A DNA stretch of 57,254 bases from Marinifilaceae bacterium (GCA_016936255.1 JAFGYE010000106.1:1-57254), one strand, 5' to 3'; counted from the first letter of the stretch, positions 1 through 8,928 are shown. The notes: a model not told the origin generated them from the sequence alone. A program made the numbers and translations.

Positions 1-59
1 ATTAAATTTTGACAGAGCCTAAATCGCTCTATAAAAATGAAAATTAAAAAATAGAATAA

Positions 60-923
60 AACTCTAGGATATCAGGGGTCAAAACAGAACCAATGTTACA
101 TAAAGGATTTTGTAATTTTTTAAGAAAATGTAGAGAATTAGATTTCTCTGTTAATGTACTAAGCAACTTAACTATCTTGACTGATGAAGTAATTGAAGAA
201 ATGAAATTAAATCCTCTTTTAGGTGTACAAACTTCATTATATTCAATGAACCCAGAAATACATGATTATATCACTCAAACTAAAGGAAGTTTTGAAAAAA
301 CAAAGAACTCAATTTTAAAGCTAATTGAGCAAGATATACCTTTGCAAATTAGTTGTCCAATATTAAAGCAGAATAAAAATTGTTGTACTGATGTTGTAAA
401 TTGGGCTAAGACTCAGGGAGTTTATGCTGGAGATGATTATATTATTATTGCTAGATACAATCATTCAACTCAGAACTTGGGTTGTCGCTTATCTATAGCT
501 GAGATAGAAGATGTTATAATTGAAAAATCTAAAATAGATAAAAACTATATTAAAAATATAAAAGCTGAAGCAGAACAAAATACAAATTATTCACCTGATG
601 ATTATGTTTGTAGTGTTTGTGAGTCTACATTATGTATTGCTGATAATGGTAATGTATATCCATGTGCAGGATGGCAAGATTATGTAGTTGGAAATATCCT
701 ACAAAATTCACTTCAAGAGATTTGGGAAAAATCTGAAAAAGTGAATTATTTAAGAAATCTACGCAAAAAAGAATTTCCTAAATGTTTAAAATGCCCAGAT
801 AAAGAATATTGTACGATGTGTATGGTTAGAAATGCCAATGAAGATCCTAATGGCGACCCTTTGGTTGTCAATGAATATTTCTGTGAGATAGCTAAATTAA
901 ATAAGAGGATAGCAGTTAATTAA
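60..923 (+). pseudogene. 5'-truncated radical SAM/SPASM-domain protein
   Basis: The reading frame opens just after an in-frame TAA at 57-59; the first ATG is at 93 and leaves 276 residues. The C-terminal half is a well-preserved SPASM domain: a Cys-rich stretch from about residue 172, a GNVYPC segment, then C-L-K-C-x5-C-x2-C and a late Cys, which normally bind auxiliary Fe-S clusters. The codons before the ATG read ISGVKTEP, which resembles the GGEP strand motif of radical SAM barrels, yet the CxxxCxxC cluster that binds the SAM-cleaving 4Fe-4S is absent, and no frame upstream within the window supplies it. Radical SAM/SPASM proteins modify peptides or act as anaerobic sulfatase maturases. 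I infer a remnant that lost its N-terminal third; a real short protein starting at 93 is less likely. The base composition is more AT-rich than that of the genes downstream. Confidence 0.7.
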
Positions 924-1560
924 TATTATTTCAAAACGTGGCCTAACATTTTGCATAAGTAATGGTAGCCGATGTGCTTGCATATCAAGATTTGACGGAA
1001 AACTATCATGCTATCTGCAACGACTCATACAATTTACCGTCAAGCCCCACAGGCCAGGCTCTCAGTCCGGCCTTTTTCCCGTCCAGCGAAAAAGATACCT
1101 TCCATGAGTTTCAGATGTCCCGTCCAGCGAAAAAGATGTCTTCTATGAGTTTCAGATATCCTGTCCAGCGGAAAAAAAGTCTTCTATGAGTTTCAGATAT
1201 CCCGTCCAGCGAAAAAAATATGTTTCATGAGCTTCAGATATTCCGTCCAATGAGAAAAATGGTTAGTGTGAACTTGTGTTAGGTATATATGTAAGTTGGT
1301 TAAATAAAATATGGAGTTGCTTATTTGAGGAGTTTAAAAAAAATGTTTTTAATGGGTGTTAATTATCTGTTAAGCTGATGAAATGGTTTAAATAAGGGGA
1401 TGGCTTTATCTTATATTGACTGGTATTGTTGATTGTTTTCTATTGTAATCTCTTTTTATTAGTGTTTTGTGTTGCTGCATTCATCCATAATTTATTGATT
1501 TATGTTTGTTTTTTAAAATATTATGGATAGCTTTAGTTTTCAATTTTTAACCAAACCCAA
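924..1560. other. Non-coding stretch of about 640 bases
   Basis: No convincing gene. The stretch 960-1077 is richer in GC than its surroundings and includes a weak hairpin (aggcc at 1051-1055 with ggcct at 1069-1073, followed by Ts). The 41-bp tandem repeat follows. From about 1264 to 1560 the sequence is plain AT-rich DNA. A short open frame over 962-1189 is an artefact of the repeat. Confidence 0.6.
1078..1262 (+). repeat. 41-bp tandem repeat, about 4.5 copies
   Basis: Units start at 1078, 1119, 1160, 1201 and 1242, exactly 41 bases apart. Each begins with a form of cccgtccagcgaaaaa and, in the four full copies, ends with atgagtttcagatat or a near variant; the last copy is partial and most diverged. 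The period is not a multiple of three, so it does not encode a protein repeat. The copies have drifted by point changes only. Function unknown. Confidence 0.9.
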
Positions 1561-2301
1561 ATGGAAATGAAAAAAATACATGCAAATGCAATTACCGATG
1601 AAGTTGCCGAAGCCTGCCAGGGCATAATAGAATTAAGTAAAAAATACCCCATAACAGAAGATGCGTACTACAGCATAACATTCGAAAAATTAACCGGGAT
1701 GTCGAACGAGTTAATTGGGAAGATGAATGCGGGTTGGTTGAATAGTGAATTAAAGGATAAGGATGAGGCACGTGATTTGGATCTGCGCGCCATTTTTTAT
1801 GAAGTAAAAGCCAAATGCATGTTCCGCCCCAGCGACGGTCAGGAAAAGGCCTTGCATGTAAAAGAAATTTTGGATCGTTGCGGGATGAAAATTGCCGAAG
1901 AATCGTACACCATAGAAAGTGCCGGAGTACGGGCCATGCTGAGCGATTTAAATGCGCCCGAATTGGAGGAATGTGTTCGGGCAATACCTGATTTAAAACA
2001 ATTGATGGATAATTTGGAGCAATCGCAGGCCGATTTTGATGTTTCGGCATCCAAATTAATCGAAGACAAAAACGAACGGGAAAATACCAAATCGGCATCG
2101 GTTGTTGCCCAGGAACTGAAGAGCATTATTAACAATGAGTTGTTGGGTTATTTAGGCGCAATGGCGAAGGCAAATCCTGCAAAATACAAGCCTTTTGCCG
2201 ATGTGGTAAATACATTGATTGAAACCGGCAATAACAAGCTGCGCGACCGTATGGCTGCTTTAAAGCGCAAAAAGGAAAAGATAAATTTGGAACAGAACTA
2301 A
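1561..2301 (+). CDS. DUF6261-like hypothetical protein
   Basis: A 246-residue soluble protein without signal peptide or membrane segment. It is rich in Lys and Glu and looks almost wholly helical, with a basic C-terminus (RMAALKRKKEK near residues 230-240). The overall character, including the N-terminal helix with AITDEVAEACQ and the C-terminal part mentioning YLGAMAKANP, resembles the Bacteroidota family DUF6261, whose role is unknown; that assignment is from memory and moderate. It stands alone between the tandem-repeat region and a terminator shared with murB. A second possible start lies two codons downstream (MKK). No partner gene suggests a function. Confidence 0.7.
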   Translation: MEMKKIHANAITDEVAEACQGIIELSKKYPITEDAYYSITFEKLTGMSNELIGKMNAGWLNSELKDKDEARDLDLRAIFYEVKAKCMFRPSDGQEKALHVKEILDRCGMKIAEESYTIESAGVRAMLSDLNAPELEECVRAIPDLKQLMDNLEQSQADFDVSASKLIEDKNERENTKSASVVAQELKSIINNELLGYLGAMAKANPAKYKPFADVVNTLIETGNNKLRDRMAALKRKKEKINLEQN

Positions 2302-2335
2302 AGAGAATTACTTGCAACTACATACAAACTGAAGC

Positions 2336-2371
2336 AAACCCCTTTGAACAATTGTCCGAAGGGGTTTTTTT
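2336..2371. terminator. Bidirectional terminator between the DUF6261-like gene and murB
   Basis: A 9-bp stem, aaacccctt (2336-2344) with aaggggttt (2359-2367), is followed by a T-run to 2371. It sits between two convergent genes. The plus orientation has the better U-tract. Confidence 0.8.
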
Positions 2372-2389
2372 ATGTGTTTGCATTTGCAA

Positions 2390-3403
2390 TTATACGGCAT
2401 TTACTTCCATTTCCAGTTTCACACCAAATTTGTAGAGCACCGATTTTCTGATTTCGTTGGCCAATTCGAGTATTTCAGATCCTTTTGCATGTCCAAGATT
2501 CACAATCACCAGTGCCTGATCTTTGTGAACACCGGCATCGCCGATTCGTTTGCCTTTCCAGCCGCATTGTTCAATTAGCCAGCCGGCGGCCAGTTTGCTT
2601 TGTGTTTCGTTTAGCTCATAAACAGGCATGTCTTCGTGCTTTGCTTTTAGCGCATCGGCTTCAGCTTTGGCAACCACAGGGTTTTTGAAAAAACTGCCTG
2701 CATTGCCCAGTACTTTTGGGTCGGGCAGTTTGCTTTCGCGGATTTTGATGATTACCTCGCGGATATTTTTCAGATTCACTTCATCGTAAGCTTCCAGTTC
2801 CCGGGCAATGGCGCCGTAATGAACTTTAAATTCGGCCTGTTTGCTGAATCGGAAGTTAACGTGGGTAATGATGAATTGATTTTTGTATTCGTTTTTAAAA
2901 ACGCTGTACCGATAGTCGAATTCGCAGTGCGCATTGCTGAAAGTTACTTTTTTGTTGCTCTCAATGGATATGGCTTCCACGCTTTCAATCACGTCTTTTA
3001 CCTCAACACCATAGGCTCCTATATTTTGAATGGGAGCTGCACCAACCACACCCGGAATCAGGGACAGATTTTCGATGCCCGATAAATGATTTTCAACACT
3101 CCAGGCTACAAATTCATCCCAATCTTCGTTGGCACCCACCTGCACCAAAACCGAATCATCATCTTCTTCACTAATTTTTATTCCCTTCACCTTTGGATGA
3201 ATCACCAGGCCGTTAAAGTCTTCGGTAAACAGAAGGTTGCTGCCGCCGCCCAGCAGTAAATACTGAATGTTAAGAATATCATTTTTGCTTAAAAAGTCTT
3301 GAATTTCTTCGACAGTATCAAATTCGAAAAAATATCTGGCATTGGCTTCTATGCCAAATGTGTTGTAATCTTTTAAAGAAACGTTTTTACGAAGAGAGGC
3401 CAT
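2390..3403 (-). CDS. murB: UDP-N-acetylenolpyruvoylglucosamine reductase
   Basis: MurB reduces UDP-N-acetylenolpyruvylglucosamine to UDP-MurNAc with NADPH and FAD, a cytoplasmic step of peptidoglycan synthesis. The 337-residue length matches the E. coli-type (type I) enzyme. Visible motifs are the FAD-binding GGGSNLLF (52-59), the loop IPGVVGAAPIQNIGAYG (116-132), YRYS (164-167), which is typical of type I, and GNAGSFFKNP (233-242), whose Ser237 is the expected proton donor. The end LEMEV carries the conserved C-terminal Glu. It starts at an ATG 45 bases downstream of the threonine-aldolase-family gene on the same strand, so the two may be cotranscribed, and ends at a shared terminator. Confidence 0.95.
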   Translation of the reverse strand: MASLRKNVSLKDYNTFGIEANARYFFEFDTVEEIQDFLSKNDILNIQYLLLGGGSNLLFTEDFNGLVIHPKVKGIKISEEDDDSVLVQVGANEDWDEFVAWSVENHLSGIENLSLIPGVVGAAPIQNIGAYGVEVKDVIESVEAISIESNKKVTFSNAHCEFDYRYSVFKNEYKNQFIITHVNFRFSKQAEFKVHYGAIARELEAYDEVNLKNIREVIIKIRESKLPDPKVLGNAGSFFKNPVVAKAEADALKAKHEDMPVYELNETQSKLAAGWLIEQCGWKGKRIGDAGVHKDQALVIVNLGHAKGSEILELANEIRKSVLYKFGVKLEMEVNAV

Positions 3404-3404
3404 G

Positions 3405-3442
3405 TTATCAGTTTTCAGTGAGCAGTAATCAGTTATTAGTGA
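3405..3442. repeat. Short interspersed cagtnatcagt-type repeat
   Basis: The spacer between murB and the next gene consists of iterated variants of atcagttttcagtgagcagt and aatcagttattagtgaa. Simple intergenic repeats of this ACTGATnACTG type recur in many Bacteroidota and cyanobacteria (recalled, not checked). No coding role. Confidence 0.5.
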
Positions 3443-3448
3443 ATGGTA

Positions 3449-4474
3449 TTAAAGAGTCTGTTTAAGAAGTTTTACAAAACCAAGAATATCATCTTCGGTG
3501 GTGTCGAAAGAGCACAGCCAGCGCACTTCGCCTGCCTGTTCATCCCAAACCCAAAAAAAGTATTCTTCCTGAAGTTGTTCAATTTTATCTTTAGGGACAA
3601 GTGCCCAAATGCCGTTGGCCTGAACCTTTTGGGTAATTTTTATCTGATCTATTTTTAGGACTTCCTGTTCGAGCAGTTTGGCCATTTTGTTGGCATGACG
3701 GGCTGTTTTCAGCCACAACCCGTTGGTGAGCATGGCATCGAACTGTGCACCGATGTATCTCATTTTAGAACAAAGCTGCATGCTTTGTTTGCGAACGTAT
3801 TTGGCTTCTTTCGATAGTTCCGGATTAAAAAAGATGACTGCTTCGCCCAGCATCATGCCGTTTTTGGTTCCCCCAAAACTGAGCACATCAACACCGGCAA
3901 GGGTGGTAAATTCTTTTACATCAACATCCAGACTTACAACAGCATTTGCCAGTCGTGCACCGTCCATATGAACGTACATGTTGTTGGCATGCGCCAAATC
4001 GCAGATGGCTTTCACTTCTTCGGGCGTATAAACAGTTCCCAGTTCGGTACATTGAGTAATCGAAATCATTTTTGGCTGGGAGTGATGCTCAAAACCAAAT
4101 CCGTGCAAATGCGGGAGAATTAATTCGGGCGATATTTTGCCGTCGGGTGTTTCAATAGGAATAACTTTACATCCTGTAAATTTATCCGGGGCACCGCACT
4201 CGTCAACCTGAATGTGAGCCGTTGCCGGACAAATAATGGAATGATAGGATTGGGTTAATGTTGAAAGACTAATAACATTGGCTCCGGTTCCGTTGAAGGC
4301 AAAGTATACATCAATATTGCTTCCAAACAGGGTTTTGAACTTTTCAATTGCGGCAGCTGTGTATGGATCTCCGCCGTAAGCCATTACATGACCTTGGTTC
4401 GAATTCTGAATAGCCTCCATTACCTCTGGCAATATTCCTGAAAAATTATCGCTTGCAAATCCTCTTTTATTCAT
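3449..4474 (-). CDS. Threonine-aldolase-family PLP-dependent lyase
   Basis: A 341-residue fold-type I PLP enzyme of the low-specificity L-threonine aldolase family, which cleaves threonine or allo-threonine to glycine and acetaldehyde in the cytoplasm. The PLP lysine is K204 in SFGGTKNGM; D171 in HMDGARL contacts the pyridine nitrogen; H87 in TAHIQVDE should stack on PLP; the N-terminus has the family's FASDNFSG and YGGDPYT. Length fits the family (about 330-345). It lies upstream of murB on the same strand and may share its transcript. The substrate preference (L-allo versus L-threo) cannot be read from sequence. Confidence 0.88.
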   Translation of the reverse strand: MNKRGFASDNFSGILPEVMEAIQNSNQGHVMAYGGDPYTAAAIEKFKTLFGSNIDVYFAFNGTGANVISLSTLTQSYHSIICPATAHIQVDECGAPDKFTGCKVIPIETPDGKISPELILPHLHGFGFEHHSQPKMISITQCTELGTVYTPEEVKAICDLAHANNMYVHMDGARLANAVVSLDVDVKEFTTLAGVDVLSFGGTKNGMMLGEAVIFFNPELSKEAKYVRKQSMQLCSKMRYIGAQFDAMLTNGLWLKTARHANKMAKLLEQEVLKIDQIKITQKVQANGIWALVPKDKIEQLQEEYFFWVWDEQAGEVRWLCSFDTTEDDILGFVKLLKQTL

Positions 4475-4689
4475 TTTCTATGCTTTTTTATCGAAGCATT
4501 AAAAGTAAACTTTATTCATTAAATATTTCGATAAAAAGTTTGAAAATGCTGTGCTGCCATTTAAAATACGAATGTTTTGCTTCTGCTTAATTCTCTGAGC
4601 GATTTTCCCGATGGGTGTTTCGGCAGAAAGAAAATGGGAACAAGCGTCTTGTAAATCAGTCTGATATCTCTTATCTAAAATCTGACAAT

Positions 4690-5235
4690 CTATTGCAAAA
4701 GAATTTTTATTTTTTGAAGTAAAACAGACAACTCGTCTGGTTTGGCTTCACCTTTGGTAAGGAACTGAATTTTACCTTCTTTATCGAGAAGGAAAAGGTA
4801 ACACAGCTTTTTGTCCTGAACATCAAAGCAGTCAAAATAAGGATTCAAAGATCCATAATAAGTCATTACATTTTGGTGCATTGGTTTAGCAATGCCGCTG
4901 CGCATTCCATTGTCGATATAATGCGACAGCCAATTGTAAAAGGAACTGATCATGGGCACTTCAATGTAACGGAAATCATTGTTGATGCTGAACTCTTTCA
5001 TAAGAGGTTTGGTCCAGGTGTCAATTTGGGCTTGAGTACCTCTTTTAAATGCAAGGATTAAAACGCTCACTTTTCCTTTGCAATGATCGGGAAGGGTGAT
5101 CATTTTAGAAGATAATAATTTGCCTTTTATCTCGGGAAAAAAATCTCCGGGTTTAAGTTTTTTACTATCCTGCGCACGCGCAACCGGGCTTACAAAAATA
5201 CTTAAGAGCAATGCAATTACAATAGATCTAATCAT
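4690..5235 (-). CDS. Secreted thioredoxin-like (ATP10-related) protein
   Basis: 181 residues with a clear signal peptide (residues 1-21, ending ARA before QDS). The mature part opens with KPGDFFPEIKGKLLSS and KGKVSVLILAFKRGTQ, and later has IDNGMRSGI and CYLFLLDKEGKIQF. This order recalls the thioredoxin-like fold of the ATP10 family, which helps assemble mitochondrial ATP synthase. No CxxC is present, so a thiol redox role is unlikely; the two Cys (in YFDCFD and KLCYLF) are far apart in sequence. It is probably periplasmic. Its start overlaps the end of the preceding small gene by 8 bases, so they are probably translationally coupled. Function is unproven. Confidence 0.7.
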   Translation of the reverse strand: MIRSIVIALLLSIFVSPVARAQDSKKLKPGDFFPEIKGKLLSSKMITLPDHCKGKVSVLILAFKRGTQAQIDTWTKPLMKEFSINNDFRYIEVPMISSFYNWLSHYIDNGMRSGIAKPMHQNVMTYYGSLNPYFDCFDVQDKKLCYLFLLDKEGKIQFLTKGEAKPDELSVLLQKIKILLQ

Positions 5236-5572
5236 TTGTTTTTTCTTGATAATAGTTTTGAAGAAGAGTCAGCGTATTCCTCGATATTTTCCACCTTTCG
5301 GTGATTTTAGCTTCTTTCATCTGGGATTTAATCAACTTGTAAAGTTCTTCAACCTGCTCATATTCTTTTGTGTCTTTTAAATAGGTCTTTGATTGTCCGA
5401 TGTATGTACCAGGACTACTTTCTACCAAGGGAGCCAGATTCACCCATTTTTTAGTTAATGTAAAAGTGAGTTTTGCTTTTAGTCCAAGATCAGCATTTCC
5501 AAGAACGAGATCACCATCTTTATTCAAGGACCAAAAGTATTTTTTTGGGTTTTTAAGTAATTGATCCAACAT
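5228..5572 (-). CDS. Small hypothetical protein upstream of the ATP10-like gene
   Basis: 114 residues, cytoplasmic by appearance, with no signal peptide or membrane segment. It has a beta-rich first half (NKDGDLVLGNADLGLKAK) and a helical second half (YEQVEELYKLIKSQMKEAK). I do not recognise a family. The ATG start and the 8-base overlap with the secreted ATP10-like gene indicate a two-gene operon transcribed leftward from the region near 5580-5680. Confidence 0.6.
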   Translation of the reverse strand: MLDQLLKNPKKYFWSLNKDGDLVLGNADLGLKAKLTFTLTKKWVNLAPLVESSPGTYIGQSKTYLKDTKEYEQVEELYKLIKSQMKEAKITERWKISRNTLTLLQNYYQEKTND

Positions 5573-5685
5573 GTCTTAAAAATTTTAATTTTACATTGAT
5601 GTTGTTGTAAGTTTGCCTATATAATTTATAAATTTTTTACAACTTTCGCAGGTAGTAAGGGCCATGAATTTTAAAGATAGTAAAA

Positions 5686-6558
5686 ATGATTTGTGATATT
5701 CAGTTTGGGAAATTAATGATTGTGTCGGATTTGCATGGCAATGGATTTGATTTCCGTCAGATATTGAAGGTTTACCGAAAATTAAAAAGCGAAGGGAAAG
5801 CGGATTATCTGGTTTTTCTGGGTGATTTAATTCATGCTTATCCCGGAAAGAGAAAGGATGAATCTTTGGAAATTATTCAGGAACTCATCAAAATGGGTGC
5901 AAATAAAAAGGGAAGCGGGGTAATCTGTTTGTTGGGAAACCATGAGTTTGTTCACATTTATCATATTCCCCTGCAGCGGGGACATTTGGAATTTACATCC
6001 TGGTTCGAGAACCGGATTCGAAAGAACAGGGAAGAGATTGTGCGTTTTTTTATGGATATGCCTTTTATGCTGAGAACCAAAGGGGGTGTTTTGGTAAACC
6101 ATACGGGAAGCTCAGATCGTTATGCCCAAACCAAAGGAATTGATTTAAATTGGTTCAAGCGGTATTCTCATGAAGGAGAATTTGTTGCGCACATTGAGAA
6201 CATCAACACCTATGATCCGCAGATTAGTTCCCTTTTTATGAAGACTGCAAAAGGGGATTATTTGTGGGATGTTTTAATGAATGGGAATGAACGGCAATAC
6301 GGAGAGGAGTATCTTGAGATGGTGGATGATTTGCTGCAGTTTGCAAGTGTGGATCGTGAAAATTCTCCCATGACAACACTGGTTAGCGGGCACATTGGGG
6401 TTGACTACGGAGCCGAAACAATCGGAAGCCGCAAACTGCGTTTGTGCAGCAGTGCCGGCTGCTTGCGCGATTTGGAAAAGAAATACCTGCTCATCGATGC
6501 CGAAAAGAGATATACCAATTCATTGGAACTGCTGGAATGCTGCTGCGATCTTTATTGA
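5686..6558 (+). CDS. Calcineurin-like metallophosphoesterase
   Basis: 290 residues with all five signature blocks of the metallophosphoesterase superfamily: SDLHGN (D15, H17), LGDLIH (D47), LGNHEF (N85, H86), VNHTG (H139) and SGHIG (H236). These bind two metal ions and hydrolyse phosphomono- or diesters. No signal peptide is evident. The sequence resembles the PrpE/diadenosine-tetraphosphatase-like side of the family more than nucleases, but the substrate cannot be inferred. The start is the ATG in taaaaatgatttg. The gene converges on the AraC gene with a 2-base gap between the stops. The C-terminus is Cys-rich (ECCCDLY). Confidence 0.85.
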   Translation: MICDIQFGKLMIVSDLHGNGFDFRQILKVYRKLKSEGKADYLVFLGDLIHAYPGKRKDESLEIIQELIKMGANKKGSGVICLLGNHEFVHIYHIPLQRGHLEFTSWFENRIRKNREEIVRFFMDMPFMLRTKGGVLVNHTGSSDRYAQTKGIDLNWFKRYSHEGEFVAHIENINTYDPQISSLFMKTAKGDYLWDVLMNGNERQYGEEYLEMVDDLLQFASVDRENSPMTTLVSGHIGVDYGAETIGSRKLRLCSSAGCLRDLEKKYLLIDAEKRYTNSLELLECCCDLY

Positions 6559-6560
6559 TT

Positions 6561-7439
6561 TTAGGATCGGAAAGCTTCCAGACTTTTTCCTCTTAGCTGA
6601 AGAGGTGATTTTCCTGTGGACAATTTAAATGTTTTGTTGAAGTAGGAGGGACTGTTGAATCCGCATTCGTAGGCAATCTGGGCCACGGTTAACCTTCCTT
6701 CGGCAAGAAGCTTTTTTGCATAATTAATACGCATTTCATTCAGGAATTCAGAAAAGGTTTTATTCGTTTTGCTTTTAAAAAAGCGGCAAAATGCTGTTTT
6801 ACTCATGTTGGCAATTTTGGCGGCTTCGTCCAATTCTATTTTTTGCTGAAAGTTTTTACTTACGTATTCATAAATCTGATACAGTTTTTGATTGTTTCTG
6901 TGCTGGAAAGTTTCTACAAAATTATCCGAAGCCAGATACTCCAGATCATCCGATAGAGCCAAAACCTGCAATATCTGCAGCAGTACAAGAATCCGCTGGG
7001 CGAATTCCGATGAATGAAGTGTTTTTAAATGCTGAATGATCTTGTATTTTGAACTGCCTTCAATCCGTACTCCCTGAAACGATTTGGTCAGGAACTTCTT
7101 AATTCGATACATTTCAGGCAATAGAAAGAACTCTTTGCCAAAACTATCCTCTTTAAAATGAACGACCCAGGCAATGGCCCGCAAATCATTTTCTTTTCGG
7201 TAGTAAGACTCATCGTTCTTCATTACATGAGGAGTGTTGGGCCCAATAAATATCAAATCACCATCTTTAAAATTGTCAATACAGTCGCCAACCACCAAAG
7301 TACCTCTGCTTTTTTCAATGTAGATCAATTCAAATTCGGGATGATGGTGCCACGGAACTTCAATGTGCGGTAAAACATCAATCTTAGACCGGAACGAATG
7401 CTCATTCTTTATCGGTATCTCTTCAAGTAGTAGCGACAT
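6561..7439 (-). CDS. AraC-family regulator with cupin sensor
   Basis: 292 residues. The N-terminal cupin (about 20-100) has the metal- or sugar-site pattern PWHHHPEFEL (His31-33) and GDLIFIGPNTPHVM. The C-terminal AraC domain (about 187-285) has two helix-turn-helix units, around EAAKIANMSKTAFCRFFK and VAQIAYECGFNSPSYFNKTF. It is divergent from the sugar permease/ROK kinase pair across 256 bases, so regulating that operon in response to a sugar is the simplest inference. Such regulators usually activate catabolic operons. Confidence 0.9.
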   Translation of the reverse strand: MSLLLEEIPIKNEHSFRSKIDVLPHIEVPWHHHPEFELIYIEKSRGTLVVGDCIDNFKDGDLIFIGPNTPHVMKNDESYYRKENDLRAIAWVVHFKEDSFGKEFFLLPEMYRIKKFLTKSFQGVRIEGSSKYKIIQHLKTLHSSEFAQRILVLLQILQVLALSDDLEYLASDNFVETFQHRNNQKLYQIYEYVSKNFQQKIELDEAAKIANMSKTAFCRFFKSKTNKTFSEFLNEMRINYAKKLLAEGRLTVAQIAYECGFNSPSYFNKTFKLSTGKSPLQLRGKSLEAFRS

Positions 7440-7672
7440 AGTTGTATTATTTTACCTGCTCTGTTTGCAGTTTTCTCAATAAAAGATAATATATTACCTG
7501 CTGTTTTTTGTGTTCACTTCGAATCGCAGATTAATATCTTTAAAAGCAGTACTTGTGTATTATTGCCTTTTGTTGTCGTTTATTATTAATAAAGTGTGAA
7601 TATAGTGCAATAAAATGATAAAATAGTAAAACTAATTCATAAGAAATTGAATGAGATTTGTAAACAGAAATA

Positions 7673-7682
7673 CAAACGATTG
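7673..7682. promoter_or_regulatory. LacI-like operator motif before the sugar MFS gene
   Basis: caaacgattg lies 13 bases before the start codon. Its reverse complement is identical to the core at 44662-44671 and differs at one base from the perfect palindrome at 43314-43323. A role as operator is inferred. Confidence 0.4.
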
Positions 7683-7695
7683 AAAAAATATAATT

Positions 7696-8928
7696 ATGGT
7701 CTCAATTAGTACGAATATTGGTAAGAGTAATTCCGGAGAAAAAGCTCAGGGAATGAACTATAAAGGAGCTTTAGCTCTGTTAACGTCTCTGTTTTTTATG
7801 TGGGGATTTTTGACTTGCATGAATGATATTTTAATTCCTCATTTAAAAGGATTGTTTGATTTGTCAATTACGCAGGCCATGCTTGTACAGTTTACCTTTT
7901 TTGGAGCCTATTTTTTAATGTCATTGCCGGCAGGTTGGATTATTGGAAAGATCGGTTATAAAATGGGAATTGTAACAGGATTGGGTATTGCTGCTATTGG
8001 TGCAGCATTGTTTTTTCCTGCAGCGGCATTCCTGTCTTACGGATTTTTTCTTTTTGCCTTGTTCGTGTTGGCTGTTGGGATTGTTATTCTTCAGGTGGCA
8101 GCAAATCCGTTTGTTGCAGAATTAGGTACGCCCGAAACGGCTTCAAGCCGCTTGAATCTTACTCAGGGATTTAATAGTCTGGGAACCACTGTTGCTCCAA
8201 TTTTTGGGGCTTATTTAATATTGGATAACACAAGTGTAGATATTGCAGGTAAGGCGGAAGCAGTTCAAATGCCATATGTTGGATTGGCAATTGCGCTGGC
8301 TGTTATTGCAGTGATTTTTGCATTGGTGAAATTGCCGAAAATTCAGGATGCTGAGGAAGAAAAAGCAGAGGGATCGGTATGGAAATTCAGACATTTAATT
8401 TTGGGTGCACTTGCCATTTTTACTTATGTTGGAGCAGAGGTTTCCATAGGAAGTGCTTTGGTAATGTATTTTGGAGACGAAGGATTGCACCTGTTTGGTG
8501 AAGCCGAAGCGGCCAGCTATGTTTCCGTATTTTGGGGCGGAGCAATGATCGGCAGGTTTATAGGATCAGCAATCATGCAAAAGGTATCGGCCTCAAAAGT
8601 ATTGGCTTTTAATTCTGTTATGGTTGTGGTTTTAGTTGTTGTTAGTATGCTTACTAACGGATATGTTGCCATGTGGAGTCTTGTTTTGGTAGGATTGTTT
8701 AACTCAATTATGTTTCCAACTATTTTTACCCTTGCAATTGATGGTTTGGGTAAATATACAAGTCAGGGTTCAGGTATTTTGTGTTTAGCGATTGTTGGTG
8801 GTGCAATAATTCCTATGATAATGGGAGTGCTGGCCGATAATTTTGGATTGCGTAATTCATTTGCATTAACCATTATCTGTTACGGATACATTTTATTCTA
8901 TGCCTTAAGGGGACATAAACACGCGTAA
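7696..8928 (+). CDS. Sugar:H+ symporter, FHS-type MFS (GluP/FucP-like)
   Basis: 410 residues, 12 predicted membrane helices. The first helix carries TSLFFMWGFLTCMNDILIPHLK, then FDLSITQAMLVQFTFFGAYF and LQVAANPFVAELGTPETASSRLNLTQGFNSLGTT, all characteristic of the fucose/glucose/galactose (FHS) branch of MFS. The enzyme pumps a hexose inward with a proton. An internal ATG at codon 20 (MNYKG) is an alternative start; the first ATG is kept because the sequence remains open. The downstream kinase starts 21 bases after its stop, so uptake and phosphorylation are coupled. The sugar is most likely glucose, galactose or another hexose, not determinable here. Confidence 0.88.
   Translation: MVSISTNIGKSNSGEKAQGMNYKGALALLTSLFFMWGFLTCMNDILIPHLKGLFDLSITQAMLVQFTFFGAYFLMSLPAGWIIGKIGYKMGIVTGLGIAAIGAALFFPAAAFLSYGFFLFALFVLAVGIVILQVAANPFVAELGTPETASSRLNLTQGFNSLGTTVAPIFGAYLILDNTSVDIAGKAEAVQMPYVGLAIALAVIAVIFALVKLPKIQDAEEEKAEGSVWKFRHLILGALAIFTYVGAEVSIGSALVMYFGDEGLHLFGEAEAASYVSVFWGGAMIGRFIGSAIMQKVSASKVLAFNSVMVVVLVVVSMLTNGYVAMWSLVLVGLFNSIMFPTIFTLAIDGLGKYTSQGSGILCLAIVGGAIIPMIMGVLADNFGLRNSFALTIICYGYILFYALRGHKHA

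Noticed and set aside
962-1189. A 75-codon open frame across the tandem repeat.
   Set aside because: It runs through a 41-base repeat whose period shifts frame each unit, and the composition is not protein-like.
941-1284. gcctaac (941-947) and gttaggt (1278-1284) resemble the outer core sites of an integron attC.
   Set aside because: They are about 340 bases apart, far beyond normal attC length, the inner sites are not recognisable, and no integrase is in the window.
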